A DNA stretch of 64,000 nt, taken from contig NZ_NCSM01000081.1 of NCBI RefSeq assembly GCF_002224125.1, positions 30,359-94,358 on the forward strand, in the 5' to 3' direction. The notes under the pieces are model-generated. The model was not told the DNA's origin. It did not search any database and saw nothing but the letters and a program-made list of their open reading frames with translations. Shown here one piece after another: positions 1-8,605 of this stretch. This DNA comes from Streptomyces sp. NBS 14/10 (lineage in GTDB: Bacteria > Actinomycetota > Actinomycetes > Streptomycetales > Streptomycetaceae). The translations under genes were made by a program, and so were the position numbers. Position 1 is the first letter of the stretch, and every line of letters begins with the position of its first letter.

Positions 1-153
1 ATCGAGCACCAGGACCACGACGCGGAGCACGGCCGCGGCCTGGACATGGTCAGCCTCATCGCCCACCGGGTGGTCGTCCACAGCAGCGACCAGGGCTACA
101 CAGTCACCGCGGAGCTGTACGCGGACCCTCGACTGGGAGGACGCTCGTGCTGA
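1..153 (+). CDS. ATP-binding regulator (anti-sigma-like kinase), C-terminal part
   Basis: The window opens inside this gene; 50 codons are visible, ending at TGA 151-153. The remaining segment reads GRGLDMVSLIAHRVVV, the G2-type ATP-lid end of the HATPase_c_2/SpoIIAB-like fold common in small Streptomyces ATP-binding proteins. That family usually binds or phosphorylates anti-sigma antagonists, or serves as an uncharacterised partner of helix-turn-helix regulators. The N-terminal N-box lies outside the window. The stop overlaps the GTG start of the next gene by 7 bases, so the two are translationally coupled. Family assignment rests on a short segment. Confidence 0.6.
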   Translation: MEHQDHDAEHGRGLDMVSLIAHRVVVHSSDQGYTVTAELYADPRLGGRSC

Positions 154-518
154 AACGAGGCTTCTGGTGTGAGTGCTGGACCGAGGACCTGGCCGAGCAG
201 CAGCGGCCGGCACTCCTGGCATCGTTCGACGCCTACTCGGCACCGCAGGCAGACCGTTGGGTGTCCGTCGCCCTCCGGACGATCTCCCCGGCGCTGGACG
301 CGGACGCCTCGGACGAAGCGCGGGAGTGGCTGTACGAGGGCCGCATCGAGACCCGACGAGCCCTGTTGCGGGCGGAACCGTGCACGGTGTCAGTGACCCA
401 CGCCAACACTCGGATCACGTGGACGATCCGACCAGCGCTCTTCCTGCCACTCGCTCACCGCCAGGGCGCTGAACTTCCCACTTGCGCATACGACTTCAAG
501 CCCCACCGGACAGAGTGA
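147..518 (+). CDS. Hypothetical protein coupled to ATP-binding regulator
   Basis: A 123-residue protein of unknown function. It starts at GTG 147, with a GGAGG ribosome site at 136-140, inside the end of the ATP-binding gene. No signal peptide or membrane segment is seen. The N-terminal half is acidic and Trp-containing (FWCECW, EWLYEG) and the C-terminal half is beta-rich. Small genes of this kind often sit directly after ATP-binding regulators in Streptomyces, so a shared role is plausible but not shown. Conserved start site, coupling and codon use make it a real gene. Confidence 0.6.
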   Translation: MLKRGFWCECWTEDLAEQQRPALLASFDAYSAPQADRWVSVALRTISPALDADASDEAREWLYEGRIETRRALLRAEPCTVSVTHANTRITWTIRPALFLPLAHRQGAELPTCAYDFKPHRTE

Positions 519-781
519 GTTACAACTTTCTCTACTGGTTCAAGGCGGCTCGCTCCGCTCACCGCGCGCGGCCCGGGCGCCGGCCGGGCCTGCGCTCCTA
601 ATGGGGACGCAAGGGGTTGTGGATGGTCGGCAGATGGTGAGCCGTAACCGCTCCGGAGGCGCTGACCTCTTAAGACAGAGCCGGCCGCTGTCCTTGCTGG
701 CCGTCCCAGCTCCCTTGTTCTGCTCGCGCGGCCCGGCTCCGTCCTGCTCGACCCGACCCCGCCGGGCCGCGCGACCACCAG

Positions 782-928
782 ACGCCACAGGCGTTAAGCG
801 TCGTGGTCCAAGCCACCCGCAGGAATCACCTCTCACCGCTCCGGGAACCCAGAGTTCCCCAAACGACCGAGGGCCCTGAGGGTCGCTGGGATTGCGAACG
901 GCTGATCGGATGACGGGCCTCAGAGCCC
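782..928 (+). ncRNA. Candidate IS110 bridge RNA (structured left non-coding region)
   Basis: Between the upstream gene (ends 518) and the transposase ATG (1002) there are 483 bases without a credible gene. Three stem-loops lie in tandem: ACGCC-ACA-GGCGT (782-794); GGGAAC-CCAGA-GTTCCC (843-859); and a long stem GGGCCCTGAGG (871-881) pairing at 10 of 11 positions with CCTCAGAGCCC (918-928), enclosing a 36-base loop. IS110-group elements are known to encode a bridge RNA between their left end and the transposase, with internal loops that pair to donor and target DNA. The placement and shape fit; loop complementarity to the element junction was not tested. The flanks 519-781 and 929-1001 hold nothing else I can name. 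Confidence 0.4.
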
Positions 929-1001
929 TTCCATTAGGGAGCCGCGCATCCTGCACGGCTATGACCAGCACAGATGCGTCATGGACGAGAAAGAGAGACC
1001 T

Positions 1002-2246
1002 ATGCCCCGCGTATTCTGCGGGATCGACTGGGCCAGCGATCACCACGATGTGGCCCTGATCGACCAGGACGGAGCTCTGTTAGCCAAGCTCCGCATCGAC
1101 GACAATCCTGCCGGACTGGCACGCCTGCTGAACCTGCTGGCCGAACACGGCGACACCCACGACACCCTCATCCCGGTGGCCATCGAGACCTCCCACGGTC
1201 TCCTGGTGGCCTGCCTACGCTCAACTGGTCGCCCCGTCTACGCCATCAACCCTCTGGCCGCCGCCCGCTACCGGGACCGCTATGCGCTGACCCGCAAGAA
1301 ATCCGACCATCTGGACGCCAAGGTCCTGGCCAACATCTTGCGCACCGACATCGCAGAGCACCGGCAACTGCCCGCGGACAGCGAGCTCGCCCAGGCCATC
1401 ACCGTCCTGGCCCGCGCTCAGCAAGACGCTGTCTGGGACCGCGTCCAAGCCGGGAACCGACTCCGCTCTCACCTGCGGGAGTACTTCCCCGGCTTCCTGC
1501 CCGTCTTCGCTCACTTCCGCGAAGGCATCGCCTCACCTGTGGTCCGCACCCTGCTGGCCGCCGCCCCCACCCCGACCGAAGCCGCACAACTGTCCCGCAC
1601 CCAACTGCGCGGCCTGCTCAAGAAGGCCGGCCGCCAACGCGAGATCGGACCCGAGGTCGAACGCCTCCACCATCTGCTGCGCGAACCTCAGATGCAGCAA
1701 CCACCCCTCGTCGAACAGGCCATGGGCGCCAAGGCCCGAGCACTATTGAGGCAGTTTGACGCGGCCTGCGCCAGCGCGGACGAGCTCGAGGCCGCCACCA
1801 TCAGCTCTTTTGAAGCACACCCGGACGCCGAGATCATCACCAGCTTTCCAGGGCTCGGGTCACTCACCGGCGCCCGGGTGCTCGCCGAACTCGGCGATGA
1901 CCGCTCCCGGTTCGCCGACGCTCGGGCCGTCAAAGCCTACGCCGGGGCCGCCCCCATCACCCGAGCCTCGGGAAAGAAGACAACGGTGCTGGCCAGACAC
2001 GTCAAGAACCAGCGCCTGGCCGCCGTCGGCTACCTATGGGCCTTCGCCGCCCTCACAGCCTCACCCGGAGCCCGAGCCCACTACGACCGCCGCCGAGCAG
2101 GCGAGGAACACCACACCGCCGCCCAGCGCAACCTCTTCAACCGCATGCTCGGCTGCCTCCACCACTGCCTCACCAAACACATCCTCTACGACGAGACAAC
2201 GGCCTTCCCCACCCCACCGCAACGATCAGCCGCCATCGCGGCTTGA
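1002..2246 (+). CDS. IS110-family DEDD transposase/recombinase
   Basis: A 414-residue IS110-type recombinase. The N-terminal RuvC-like DEDD domain begins MPRVFCGIDWASDHHDVALID, with the first catalytic Asp at residue 9. A coiled middle follows, then a C-terminal Transposase_20 domain with FPGLGSLTGARVLAELGDD and RASGKK, whose Ser323 is the expected catalytic serine. I chose ATG 1002 over the in-frame ATG 981 because a GAGAAAGAGAG purine tract precedes it and family proteins start this way. The reading frame is full length and intact, so the element may be active. It carries one TTA codon (1080-1082, residue 27), which in Streptomyces requires the bldA tRNA. Confidence 0.93.
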   Translation: MPRVFCGIDWASDHHDVALIDQDGALLAKLRIDDNPAGLARLLNLLAEHGDTHDTLIPVAIETSHGLLVACLRSTGRPVYAINPLAAARYRDRYALTRKKSDHLDAKVLANILRTDIAEHRQLPADSELAQAITVLARAQQDAVWDRVQAGNRLRSHLREYFPGFLPVFAHFREGIASPVVRTLLAAAPTPTEAAQLSRTQLRGLLKKAGRQREIGPEVERLHHLLREPQMQQPPLVEQAMGAKARALLRQFDAACASADELEAATISSFEAHPDAEIITSFPGLGSLTGARVLAELGDDRSRFADARAVKAYAGAAPITRASGKKTTVLARHVKNQRLAAVGYLWAFAALTASPGARAHYDRRRAGEEHHTAAQRNLFNRMLGCLHHCLTKHILYDETTAFPTPPQRSAAIAA

Positions 2247-2406
2247 CTGATCAACCGCATCGGATGTCTGTCTCCGCCCCGCTCCAGCCCGGCCGGCGCC
2301 CGTGCCGCGCTCATGGCAATCAGTCGCCTGATGCCAGAGATGGGGTCCGTCGTGGCTGAGGCGGTCGGCTCCACGGCTTTAGCCACCTCCCCGGTCCGGG
2401 TCCCGC

Positions 2407-2503
2407 GTCGAGCAAGACCAGGGGGCCACTCGTGCACATTACGGGCAGGTCCAAAGCCTGCCCGAGTTGCCAGCCAGCGTACGGCCCCCTGGTCATGCTC
2501 GAC
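2407..2503. terminator. 97-base nested hairpin between convergent genes
   Basis: Two 21-base arms, 2407-2427 and 2483-2503, are inverted repeats matching at 20 of 21 positions (core GACCAGGGGGCC / GGCCCCCTGGTC). Inside them a second perfect stem GGGCAGG (2443-2449) / CCTGCCC (2457-2463) closes a 7-base loop. It sits between the 3' ends of the transposase and the methyltransferase. It could act as a two-way terminator, or be a miniature palindromic mobile element. No U-tract is present. The rest of 2247-2545 shows no gene. Confidence 0.5.
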
Positions 2504-2545
2504 CCCAGACCGGGCAGGCCACCGGCCAAACCCGCTCCGCCGACC

Positions 2546-3781
2546 TCAAGTCTTCATCAGACTCAATTCTGGCGAGGCCTCCACTTTCGTTACGCTCTCG
2601 ACAGCAACTTGCAAGTCATTTTGAACATCGTCCGTCGACTGTTCGAGGGCTTCAGCCAGTACATAACGAGCTACATCACGCGCGAAGTCATCGAGCTTCG
2701 ATTCCAAATTGGTTCCGGAGTTTTTATCCACTCGATAGGACAGGATGTCCTCGTAGATGACAGCACCGAACCGATTGGTGAATTTCCTTTCCTGCCACCG
2801 AACGAACTGCAGGTTAGGAAGCCCCTCAGCCAGAGAGGCCACGATTTCGGAATTTGAGAACGAGACGCCGCGCACTCTGGATTCCCGACCGACAACGAGA
2901 ACGATGTTCCCGGCCCCGAATGCCAATCTCTCCATCTCGCTGAGCGCTTGCATCATGTCAACGCAGTACTGGATTACCGTGAGAAACCGGTTCTGGCGAT
3001 TCTTACGGTTGGATCCAATTTCCGTCCTCGCGGCAGGCAGGACGTTCCACCCAATCTTTTCTACCGCAGGGCGGTAGTTTTGGTGGTAGTTGAACACGTT
3101 GATATACGGCGGAGATGTGACCACTAGACCAGCGCACCCGTCATCAAGGGGGACACTGCGGGCATCACCAGGAATCACACGCGAAGAGACCGGGCTCGAC
3201 GGGAAATCTGCGATCAGATCACGGACTTGATTCCATGACTTGTGTACCTTCTTCCCGTCCGTCTCCTTCTTATCCCCCATGGCCAGCAGCAGGGTAGTGG
3301 CGAAAACACGCTCCAGTTCCTTGTCGGCAGCGCCGCGATGTCCATCGAGCAGGTACCCGACAAAGTCTTCGATTTCATCCGCGCTGCCAAAAAGAGCGTC
3401 TTGCCCTGCCGTCGAAACCTTGTCCAAGTAGGACGATGCTTCCATGACGATCTGTAGACGCCTCTCACGAGGCAGTGACGCGAGCTCCAGGATCCCGGAT
3501 AGCTCCAACGCCGCAGGGTTGATTTCGACGCCGGCCGACGGGATGCCCTTCCGAATGCATTCCAGGACGGTAGTGCCACTACCCAGGAACGGGTCAACTA
3601 CTACACCGGAGCCGGGATAGTAGACGTCGAGAAGCTTACTCACAAGACCCGGAGTGAATTGACCGCGCCACGGGAGCGCACTACGCCGCTCCCGGACGAG
3701 CACATCCAGATCGGCCTGACCAATAAAGCTGCGGTCAAACTCACGCTTACGGACTGAGCTAAAGATCTCCTCGACGTCCAT
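2546..3781 (-). CDS. DNA (N4/N6) methyltransferase of type II R-M system
   Basis: A 411-residue SAM-dependent DNA amino-methyltransferase. The SAM-binding motif I appears as VVVDPFLGSGTTVLE near residue 65, and the catalytic motif IV as VVTSPPYINVFNYHQ near residue 228. SPPY favours N4-cytosine or N6-adenine methylation. Motif I precedes motif IV, as in the gamma-type order, with a long helical insert between them. ATG 3781 follows an AGGAG site and lies 11 bases after the stop of the endonuclease gene, so the two form an operon with the endonuclease first. GC content is visibly lower than in neighbours, pointing to horizontal transfer. Its role is to protect host DNA from the partner nuclease. 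Confidence 0.85.
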   Translation of the reverse strand: MDVEEIFSSVRKREFDRSFIGQADLDVLVRERRSALPWRGQFTPGLVSKLLDVYYPGSGVVVDPFLGSGTTVLECIRKGIPSAGVEINPAALELSGILELASLPRERRLQIVMEASSYLDKVSTAGQDALFGSADEIEDFVGYLLDGHRGAADKELERVFATTLLLAMGDKKETDGKKVHKSWNQVRDLIADFPSSPVSSRVIPGDARSVPLDDGCAGLVVTSPPYINVFNYHQNYRPAVEKIGWNVLPAARTEIGSNRKNRQNRFLTVIQYCVDMMQALSEMERLAFGAGNIVLVVGRESRVRGVSFSNSEIVASLAEGLPNLQFVRWQERKFTNRFGAVIYEDILSYRVDKNSGTNLESKLDDFARDVARYVLAEALEQSTDDVQNDLQVAVESVTKVEASPELSLMKT

Positions 3782-3792
3782 GCTCCTACTTT

Positions 3793-4818
3793 CTAGAAAT
3801 ATCCCTTGGCGACAACGTCTTCTTCGTTCGGATCTTTAGCCTCGAAGAGCGACCTCAAGTGGTCAACGAATCGCTGGACGACATCATACCTGATCGGGTT
3901 ACTCTCGAGGAAATCTAGATATTCCGACCTTAGTATCTTCCTTTTCGCGGCCGCCGAATACTCTTTCCTCTTATGGGAACCCAATCTCTTCCCACGCAGG
4001 ATCAACACCTCGTCAATATCCGTCCCGGCCGTACTAATGGGAGTCATGTCAAGGTATTCGCAGATCAAATAGTAGCGAGCGGCCGGAACTGCAACCTTTA
4101 GGTCATGGGAGGTCGCACTCGCCTCCTGGAACATGGTTTTGTCCAGGTTGGTTTTACACTCGGCAGCCACGTAAGCCAGCCACAGATCCATACTGGACGA
4201 AGCCGCGGCCGGAAAGTCGGGCTTGAATGACGCCTTCAAGTAGGCGCGCCTGCTTAGCGTAAAATCCTGATCCTTACGCCTGACCTGCATGGAAATAGCA
4301 CTGGACGGTGCCGTAAGCGAGCTTGAAAAGTAGGCAGCCGCAAAAGCTCCGGCCGGTCCAGCGTACAGGTCCTGCTTTACCAGGGCGGGAATCACTCGCG
4401 GATCAATAAGCCAGGGCAGGAACTCTTCAATTATAGAGTTATCGATCTTCAGTTGCCCACGCTGCCTGAACAGGAAATCTTTTTCGCTGTCCCAGATTAG
4501 ATCAAGCTCCACACATTTTTTATAGTCATTAGCCAAGTCGACCAATTGCCGCACCAGCTCATTACCGGTTGCGTCGATACTCGCCATGGCATCAATCCAT
4601 GCCTCATACCGCTCTATCGATTCTTCGACTGAAAACCGGTCTTCCTCGGGAAGCTTTGAGTTCCTCAGCAGTTCAACAAGCTTAGATTTGTGGGGCGTTG
4701 GACGTACGCGCCCCGGTGCCTCTGCGCTAACGGCCGCCAGCGACTCCCCTCCGGCAGGCTTCGCTGGCTCTGCTGCAGATGGTTCAATGGACGCAAAAAG
4801 GGTCTCATCGCTGCTCAT
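3793..4818 (-). CDS. Type II restriction endonuclease, probably Bpu10I family
   Basis: Predicted 341-residue nuclease just upstream of the methyltransferase. The N-terminal part, TPHKSKLVELLRNSKLPEE followed by VEESIERYEAWIDAM, resembles the Bpu10I restriction family. The catalytic PD-(D/E)xK-like element is visible as MDLWLAYVAAECKTN (Glu-Cys-Lys) followed by LDKTMFQEA and DLKVAVPAARYYLICEYLDM. I placed the start at ATG 4818 because upstream codons are GC-rich and unlike the rest; an in-frame ATG at 4935 and a start at 5016 remain possible, and none has a strong ribosome site. Bpu10I itself is a two-subunit enzyme; only one nuclease gene is seen here. The family call is from memory of motifs. 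Confidence 0.65.
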   Translation of the reverse strand: MSSDETLFASIEPSAAEPAKPAGGESLAAVSAEAPGRVRPTPHKSKLVELLRNSKLPEEDRFSVEESIERYEAWIDAMASIDATGNELVRQLVDLANDYKKCVELDLIWDSEKDFLFRQRGQLKIDNSIIEEFLPWLIDPRVIPALVKQDLYAGPAGAFAAAYFSSSLTAPSSAISMQVRRKDQDFTLSRRAYLKASFKPDFPAAASSSMDLWLAYVAAECKTNLDKTMFQEASATSHDLKVAVPAARYYLICEYLDMTPISTAGTDIDEVLILRGKRLGSHKRKEYSAAAKRKILRSEYLDFLESNPIRYDVVQRFVDHLRSLFEAKDPNEEDVVAKGYF

Positions 4819-5383
4819 GCCAGGGAGCCTAGCGGCAGCTGCGGGAACTTCGGAGTCACTCCCGGCAGTTGCCTTGCTCCACCGCCCAGCCTGCTGCAGG
4901 CCCGGCCTCAGTCGGTCGCGGCTTGCCCGAGACATGCCTGCGCCCGCTGACTGGCGCCGGAGCAGTCTCAGCTTATGCACTTGAGCAACGTCCCAGGGCG
5001 CCGATTGCCTGAGCACGCAACGGCGTGGACAGTATGTGGACTGGACTCGCCCCGAGGGCCAGCCGTGTGCCCCTCAGCTGCGGTTTCGAGCGCTCGATGA
5101 ACGCCCTCCGGAACCGTGTGCGCTGGTTCGAACAGCACGGGCACGGTTCTTCTGCCTACGCACCGATGGCCTACCGGGCCAGCCGGACGGCCGTCTGGAT
5201 CACCAGCTCGCCGCCCACCAACGGCTCGGTTCGCCCCCATGTACTGGGTCCCCCGCCGGGCACTCGAGCCTGCGGGAAGCGCCTGACGACAGCGGTCGGC
5301 CTGTGCCATACGACGATTCCCGACCGGTCGTTGAACGTCCCCTCCGGTCGTACGGGAGCGGGTTTCGGGGGCCAGCTGTGGAT
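4819..5383. other. Intergenic region without a supported gene
   Basis: 565 bases between the restriction gene start and the SWIM-protein stop. Open frames exist on both strands but are interrupted or look like shadows of GC skew. A minus-strand frame around 5060-5260 looks faintly protein-like but contains stops, so a decayed gene is possible. The promoter for the restriction operon must lie here or just within its 5' end. No repeats or stem-loops stood out. Confidence 0.4.
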
Positions 5384-7060
5384 TCACAGACCGTGCTGGG
5401 CGAGGAGGCGCATCAGGTTGCGTTTGCGCTTCTGGTCGGCGCGCAGGGCGGTGAGGTACGTGGTGAACTCGTCCGGGGTACCCAGGCGGCGGTGGCAGTC
5501 GCGGATGCTCAGCAGCAGGCTGGTCAGCTGCTCGTAGATCGCGTTGCCCGTCTGCTTCGTGAGGGGTTCGGCCAGCCGCCGGTAGACGGCGAGCGCGTCG
5601 GCGGGGCGGGTGGGGCGGGCCTGGTCGGCGAGCGTGAGCCACTGTTGGTCGTGGGCGCCGGTCTCGGTGGCGGCTTGCCAGGCCGCGTCGGTGTCCTTGT
5701 CGTCGAGCAGGGCGTCGATCAGGGCCGGGCCGCCGTACCGAGAGTGCTGTTGCTGCTCTGCGTCGGCACGCAGTAGGGACAGCGCTCCCTCACGTTCGGC
5801 CGGCCAGCGGTCCGCGGCCCGGGCGGCGGCTCGCAGCTGCTGGTACGCCAGCAGGGTGCGGCGGGCGCCGAAGTGGTCACGGCGCAGGGCGACGGCATCG
5901 GGGAGCCGGCCCGCCTGCGTGTAGCGGTCGCAGAGGTAGTCGACGAGGGCGGCGTCGACTGCGGAGGGGTCGCGGGCGTCCTCGATGCCGCGTTCCGCCC
6001 AGCGCAGGGCCTCGTCGGGGCGCCGGGCGGTGTCCAGCTCGTGGGCGATGACCAGGTGCGTGTGGCCGTTGGGTGAGAGGTCGGCCGCATGCACGGCGAT
6101 CACCGCGTCGATGTCGCCTCCCGCCTTGGCCAGCCGCTCCATCAGGTACTTCTCCGCCCAGCCGCGGCGGTTGCCCCGCCACGCCTCAACCGCCAGCTTC
6201 CGCAGGACGGCCATCCCCTCGTCGCCAAGGATGTCCTCGTAGTCGAGCGGATCGATGTCCGTAAGGCCGTCGTCCAGGTCGCCGAGCGCATGGCCGGCCA
6301 GCCAGCGCGCGAGCTCCTCGGGGTCGGGGCGCGCCGCGCGGCACGCTTCGAGGTGGGCGTCGGCGAGGTCTGCGCCGACCTGCCCGAGCCAGCCGTCGGA
6401 GTCGTCGACGCTCTCCACCGCGTCGGCGAGCAGCTTCATCGCCTCCCGCGCCAGGGCGATCGCATCGTCGGCCCGGCCGGATCCGGTGAGCGCGCCGATC
6501 GCGGACACCGCCTGCCCGGCCTGGTCGGCGTAAGCGCGGGCATCGGCGTACTCGACGTACCCGTACTGGGCGAAGGGGGTGATGTCGAGGAGATCGCGGA
6601 TACGGGCCCGGACCGCGGCAAGGTCCCCGCGGGCGCTCGCGGCCCGCAGCTCCAGACGGCGGCGCAACTGACGGTCCTCGGTGATCTGTTCGCGTACGAG
6701 AGCGAGCAACTCGTCCTTGGACAGGCCGGACAGCCAGCCGTCAAGGTCCTGCGCACGGTCCCGGGCCGCCTGTCGCTGCCGCGGCAGGCTCTCCCGCCGA
6801 GCGAGTACGGTCAGGCCGAGGGCGACCAGATGCTTACAGAAGTTGCCCTCCATGCCGTACGGGCAGTCGCACTCGCCGGACACCCCGCCAGGCCCGTCCA
6901 GCGCCAACTCCACCTCGTACCGCTCCGTGCCGTGGACACTCGCGGTGACCCAGCCGTCACCGACCTCCACCCCGGACACCGCGTCCAGGTAGCCCCGTCC
7001 CCGTTCGAAGGAGCGCGGACCGGCCAACGCCCGCAGAGTCGACTCGCTGAACCCTTCCAA
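5384..7060 (-). CDS. SWIM zinc-finger protein
   Basis: A 558-residue cytoplasmic protein. The SWIM motif CDCPYGMEGNFCKH (CxC...CxH) lies at about residues 64-77 and should bind one zinc ion. SWIM fingers mediate DNA or protein binding in ATPases and transposases. The long C-terminal part is alpha-helical and TPR-like, with repeated acidic/Ala-rich helices (DAIALAREAMKLLADAV, PDEALRWAERGIEDA). The start at 7060 gives a normal N-terminus (MEGFSESTLRALAGPRSFERG) typical of the family. No membrane segments are seen. It lies 76 bases downstream of the AAA ATPase gene on the same strand and may be co-transcribed. Its exact function is unknown. Confidence 0.8.
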   Translation of the reverse strand: MEGFSESTLRALAGPRSFERGRGYLDAVSGVEVGDGWVTASVHGTERYEVELALDGPGGVSGECDCPYGMEGNFCKHLVALGLTVLARRESLPRQRQAARDRAQDLDGWLSGLSKDELLALVREQITEDRQLRRRLELRAASARGDLAAVRARIRDLLDITPFAQYGYVEYADARAYADQAGQAVSAIGALTGSGRADDAIALAREAMKLLADAVESVDDSDGWLGQVGADLADAHLEACRAARPDPEELARWLAGHALGDLDDGLTDIDPLDYEDILGDEGMAVLRKLAVEAWRGNRRGWAEKYLMERLAKAGGDIDAVIAVHAADLSPNGHTHLVIAHELDTARRPDEALRWAERGIEDARDPSAVDAALVDYLCDRYTQAGRLPDAVALRRDHFGARRTLLAYQQLRAAARAADRWPAEREGALSLLRADAEQQQHSRYGGPALIDALLDDKDTDAAWQAATETGAHDQQWLTLADQARPTRPADALAVYRRLAEPLTKQTGNAIYEQLTSLLLSIRDCHRRLGTPDEFTTYLTALRADQKRKRNLMRLLAQHGL

Positions 7061-7136
7061 TGGTCTTCCTCTGCTCTCGTGCCGTCAGCTGCGCCAGGTA
7101 TCCGCTTTCCCCAGCGCTTGCCCGCCTCTTCCCCGG

Positions 7137-8570
7137 TTACTGCCACGCGCGGACCAGGTCCTCCGGGCCCCAGTGCGCCGCGAGCGGCAGTCCGTCCTCG
7201 ATGCCGCAGCGGGAGACGGCGACGAGCGGGGTGTCCGGTTCGGCGCCGGGCACCGCGAGCATGTCCCGGGCCAGGGCGTCGTACTCGCGTCGGCCGAAGG
7301 GATGGGACTCCAGCCACTTGATGGAGCCGATGAAGTGCACCGCCCCCGCCACCGGTTCGCGGTCGACGCCGATCAGGTCGATCTCCGGGTTGTTCTGCCG
7401 GTTCCACCAGCCGCCGACCGCTTCTGTGTGAGGCCATCTGTCATCGGGGAGCAGGCGCAGCAGCGACTCGCGGATGACCGGCTCGACCGCACGTCCTCGC
7501 CAGGTGGTCCACGACCGCTCGATGCGCTCCAGGGCGAGATCCCCGCGGCCGCGTTCGATGAGCGGGATTCCGCGCTGTATGAAGGCCAGCCAGAACCTGA
7601 GATACGGGTCGGCGATCCGGTAGCGCTTGTTCTTGGTGTCTGCCTTGGTGGAGAGCGGGAGGTCGGTGGCCAGGATCCGCTTGGTCTGCAGGGTATGGAG
7701 GAGCGGGGAGAGGGTCCCGGAGGGCAGGGCGCCGGCGCCGCCGGCCTGCGCGGCGATGGTGGAGAAGGTCCGCTCGCCGCTGCCTACCGCCTCCAGCACC
7801 GCCCGCGAGTGTGAGGCTTCGGGGAACTCCCCCAGGAGTGACAGTTCGCCCGCCACGAGCAGGGGCGACAGGGGGTTGGCCACCGCCTCGCGCAGGAAGT
7901 CCGTACGGCCCGTTCCCGGTCGCCACGACTGGACGATCTCGGGGAAGCCCCCAGTGATCAAGAGCGCGTCCACCGCGTCCGCCGCGCCCAGAGAGGTCAT
8001 GACCTGCACATCGGCCAGGTGCAGCGGACGTACGGTCATCTTCGCGGCCCGGCCGAAGAACGGACGGCCATAGGACTGCAGCGCCTCCATCACCGACATG
8101 TCGCTGCCCACCAGGATCAGCAGCACCGGCTTGGCGGACAGGTGGCGGTCCCAGACCGTCTGCAGCGCCCCTTCGAATTCCCGGTCCTGCTCCACCAGCC
8201 ACGGCACTTCGTCGATCACCGCGACGCTCGGGGCATCGTCCGGGACCGCGACGGCCAGGGAACGCAGCGCCTGGTTCCAGTCCGCGGCGTGCAGCCCGGC
8301 CACCAGTTCCGCCCCGGGCAGCGCGGACTGCGCGAGCGCCGCGGAGAAGTCCGCCCGCTCAGCGACGGCGTTACGGCCCCGGCTCGCCTGGAAGACCACG
8401 TACGGAACGCCGGACCGGTCACAGAACTCCTGAACCAGACGAGACTTCCCCACCCGGCGGCGCCCCGTCATGATCACAGCCTGGCCCCGGGTGGCTCCCG
8501 CGCCCCTGGTGACGACGCCCAGTTGCCTGGTCAGGAGATCGAGGTCAGCGACCCTGCCCTTGAACTCCAT
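7137..8570 (-). CDS. AAA ATPase with C-terminal DUF234 nuclease-like domain
   Basis: A 477-residue ATPase of the archaeal-type ATP-binding family. The Walker A is GRRRVGKSRLV near residue 37, the Walker B SVAVIDEVPWL near residue 115, and a winged-helix-like middle follows. The C-terminal DUF234 region holds NNPEIDLIGVD and FIGSIKW, resembling a PD-(D/E)xK nuclease core. These proteins are patchily distributed and often travel on mobile DNA; the function is unproven, possibly defence or DNA processing. ATG 8570 has GGAG 5 bases upstream, unlike the TTG 8594 and ATG 8591 before it. The promoter region holds two 13-bp direct repeats (8606-8634). Confidence 0.82.
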   Translation of the reverse strand: MEFKGRVADLDLLTRQLGVVTRGAGATRGQAVIMTGRRRVGKSRLVQEFCDRSGVPYVVFQASRGRNAVAERADFSAALAQSALPGAELVAGLHAADWNQALRSLAVAVPDDAPSVAVIDEVPWLVEQDREFEGALQTVWDRHLSAKPVLLILVGSDMSVMEALQSYGRPFFGRAAKMTVRPLHLADVQVMTSLGAADAVDALLITGGFPEIVQSWRPGTGRTDFLREAVANPLSPLLVAGELSLLGEFPEASHSRAVLEAVGSGERTFSTIAAQAGGAGALPSGTLSPLLHTLQTKRILATDLPLSTKADTKNKRYRIADPYLRFWLAFIQRGIPLIERGRGDLALERIERSWTTWRGRAVEPVIRESLLRLLPDDRWPHTEAVGGWWNRQNNPEIDLIGVDREPVAGAVHFIGSIKWLESHPFGRREYDALARDMLAVPGAEPDTPLVAVSRCGIEDGLPLAAHWGPEDLVRAWQ

Positions 8571-8605
8571 CCATGCTCCGCCCCTCGGCATCAAACATAG
8601 TTTCG

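Larger units (their letters stand above)
782..2246 (+). mobile_element. IS110-family insertion sequence (ends undefined)
   Basis: The element is defined by its transposase (1002-2246) and the structured leader (782-928). IS110 elements generate neither conventional terminal inverted repeats nor target duplications, so the outer ends cannot be fixed by eye. The left end probably lies between 519 and 782 and the right end between 2247 and about 2400. The coordinates given are therefore the minimal supported extent. Confidence 0.5.

Noticed and set aside
519..781. Promoter or small gene upstream of the IS110 leader
   Set aside because: Only GC-rich palindromic runs were seen; no start with a ribosome site.
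5017..5383. Possible transposase or other gene remnant on the - strand
   Set aside because: A faint protein-like frame contains stop codons and no motif could be named.
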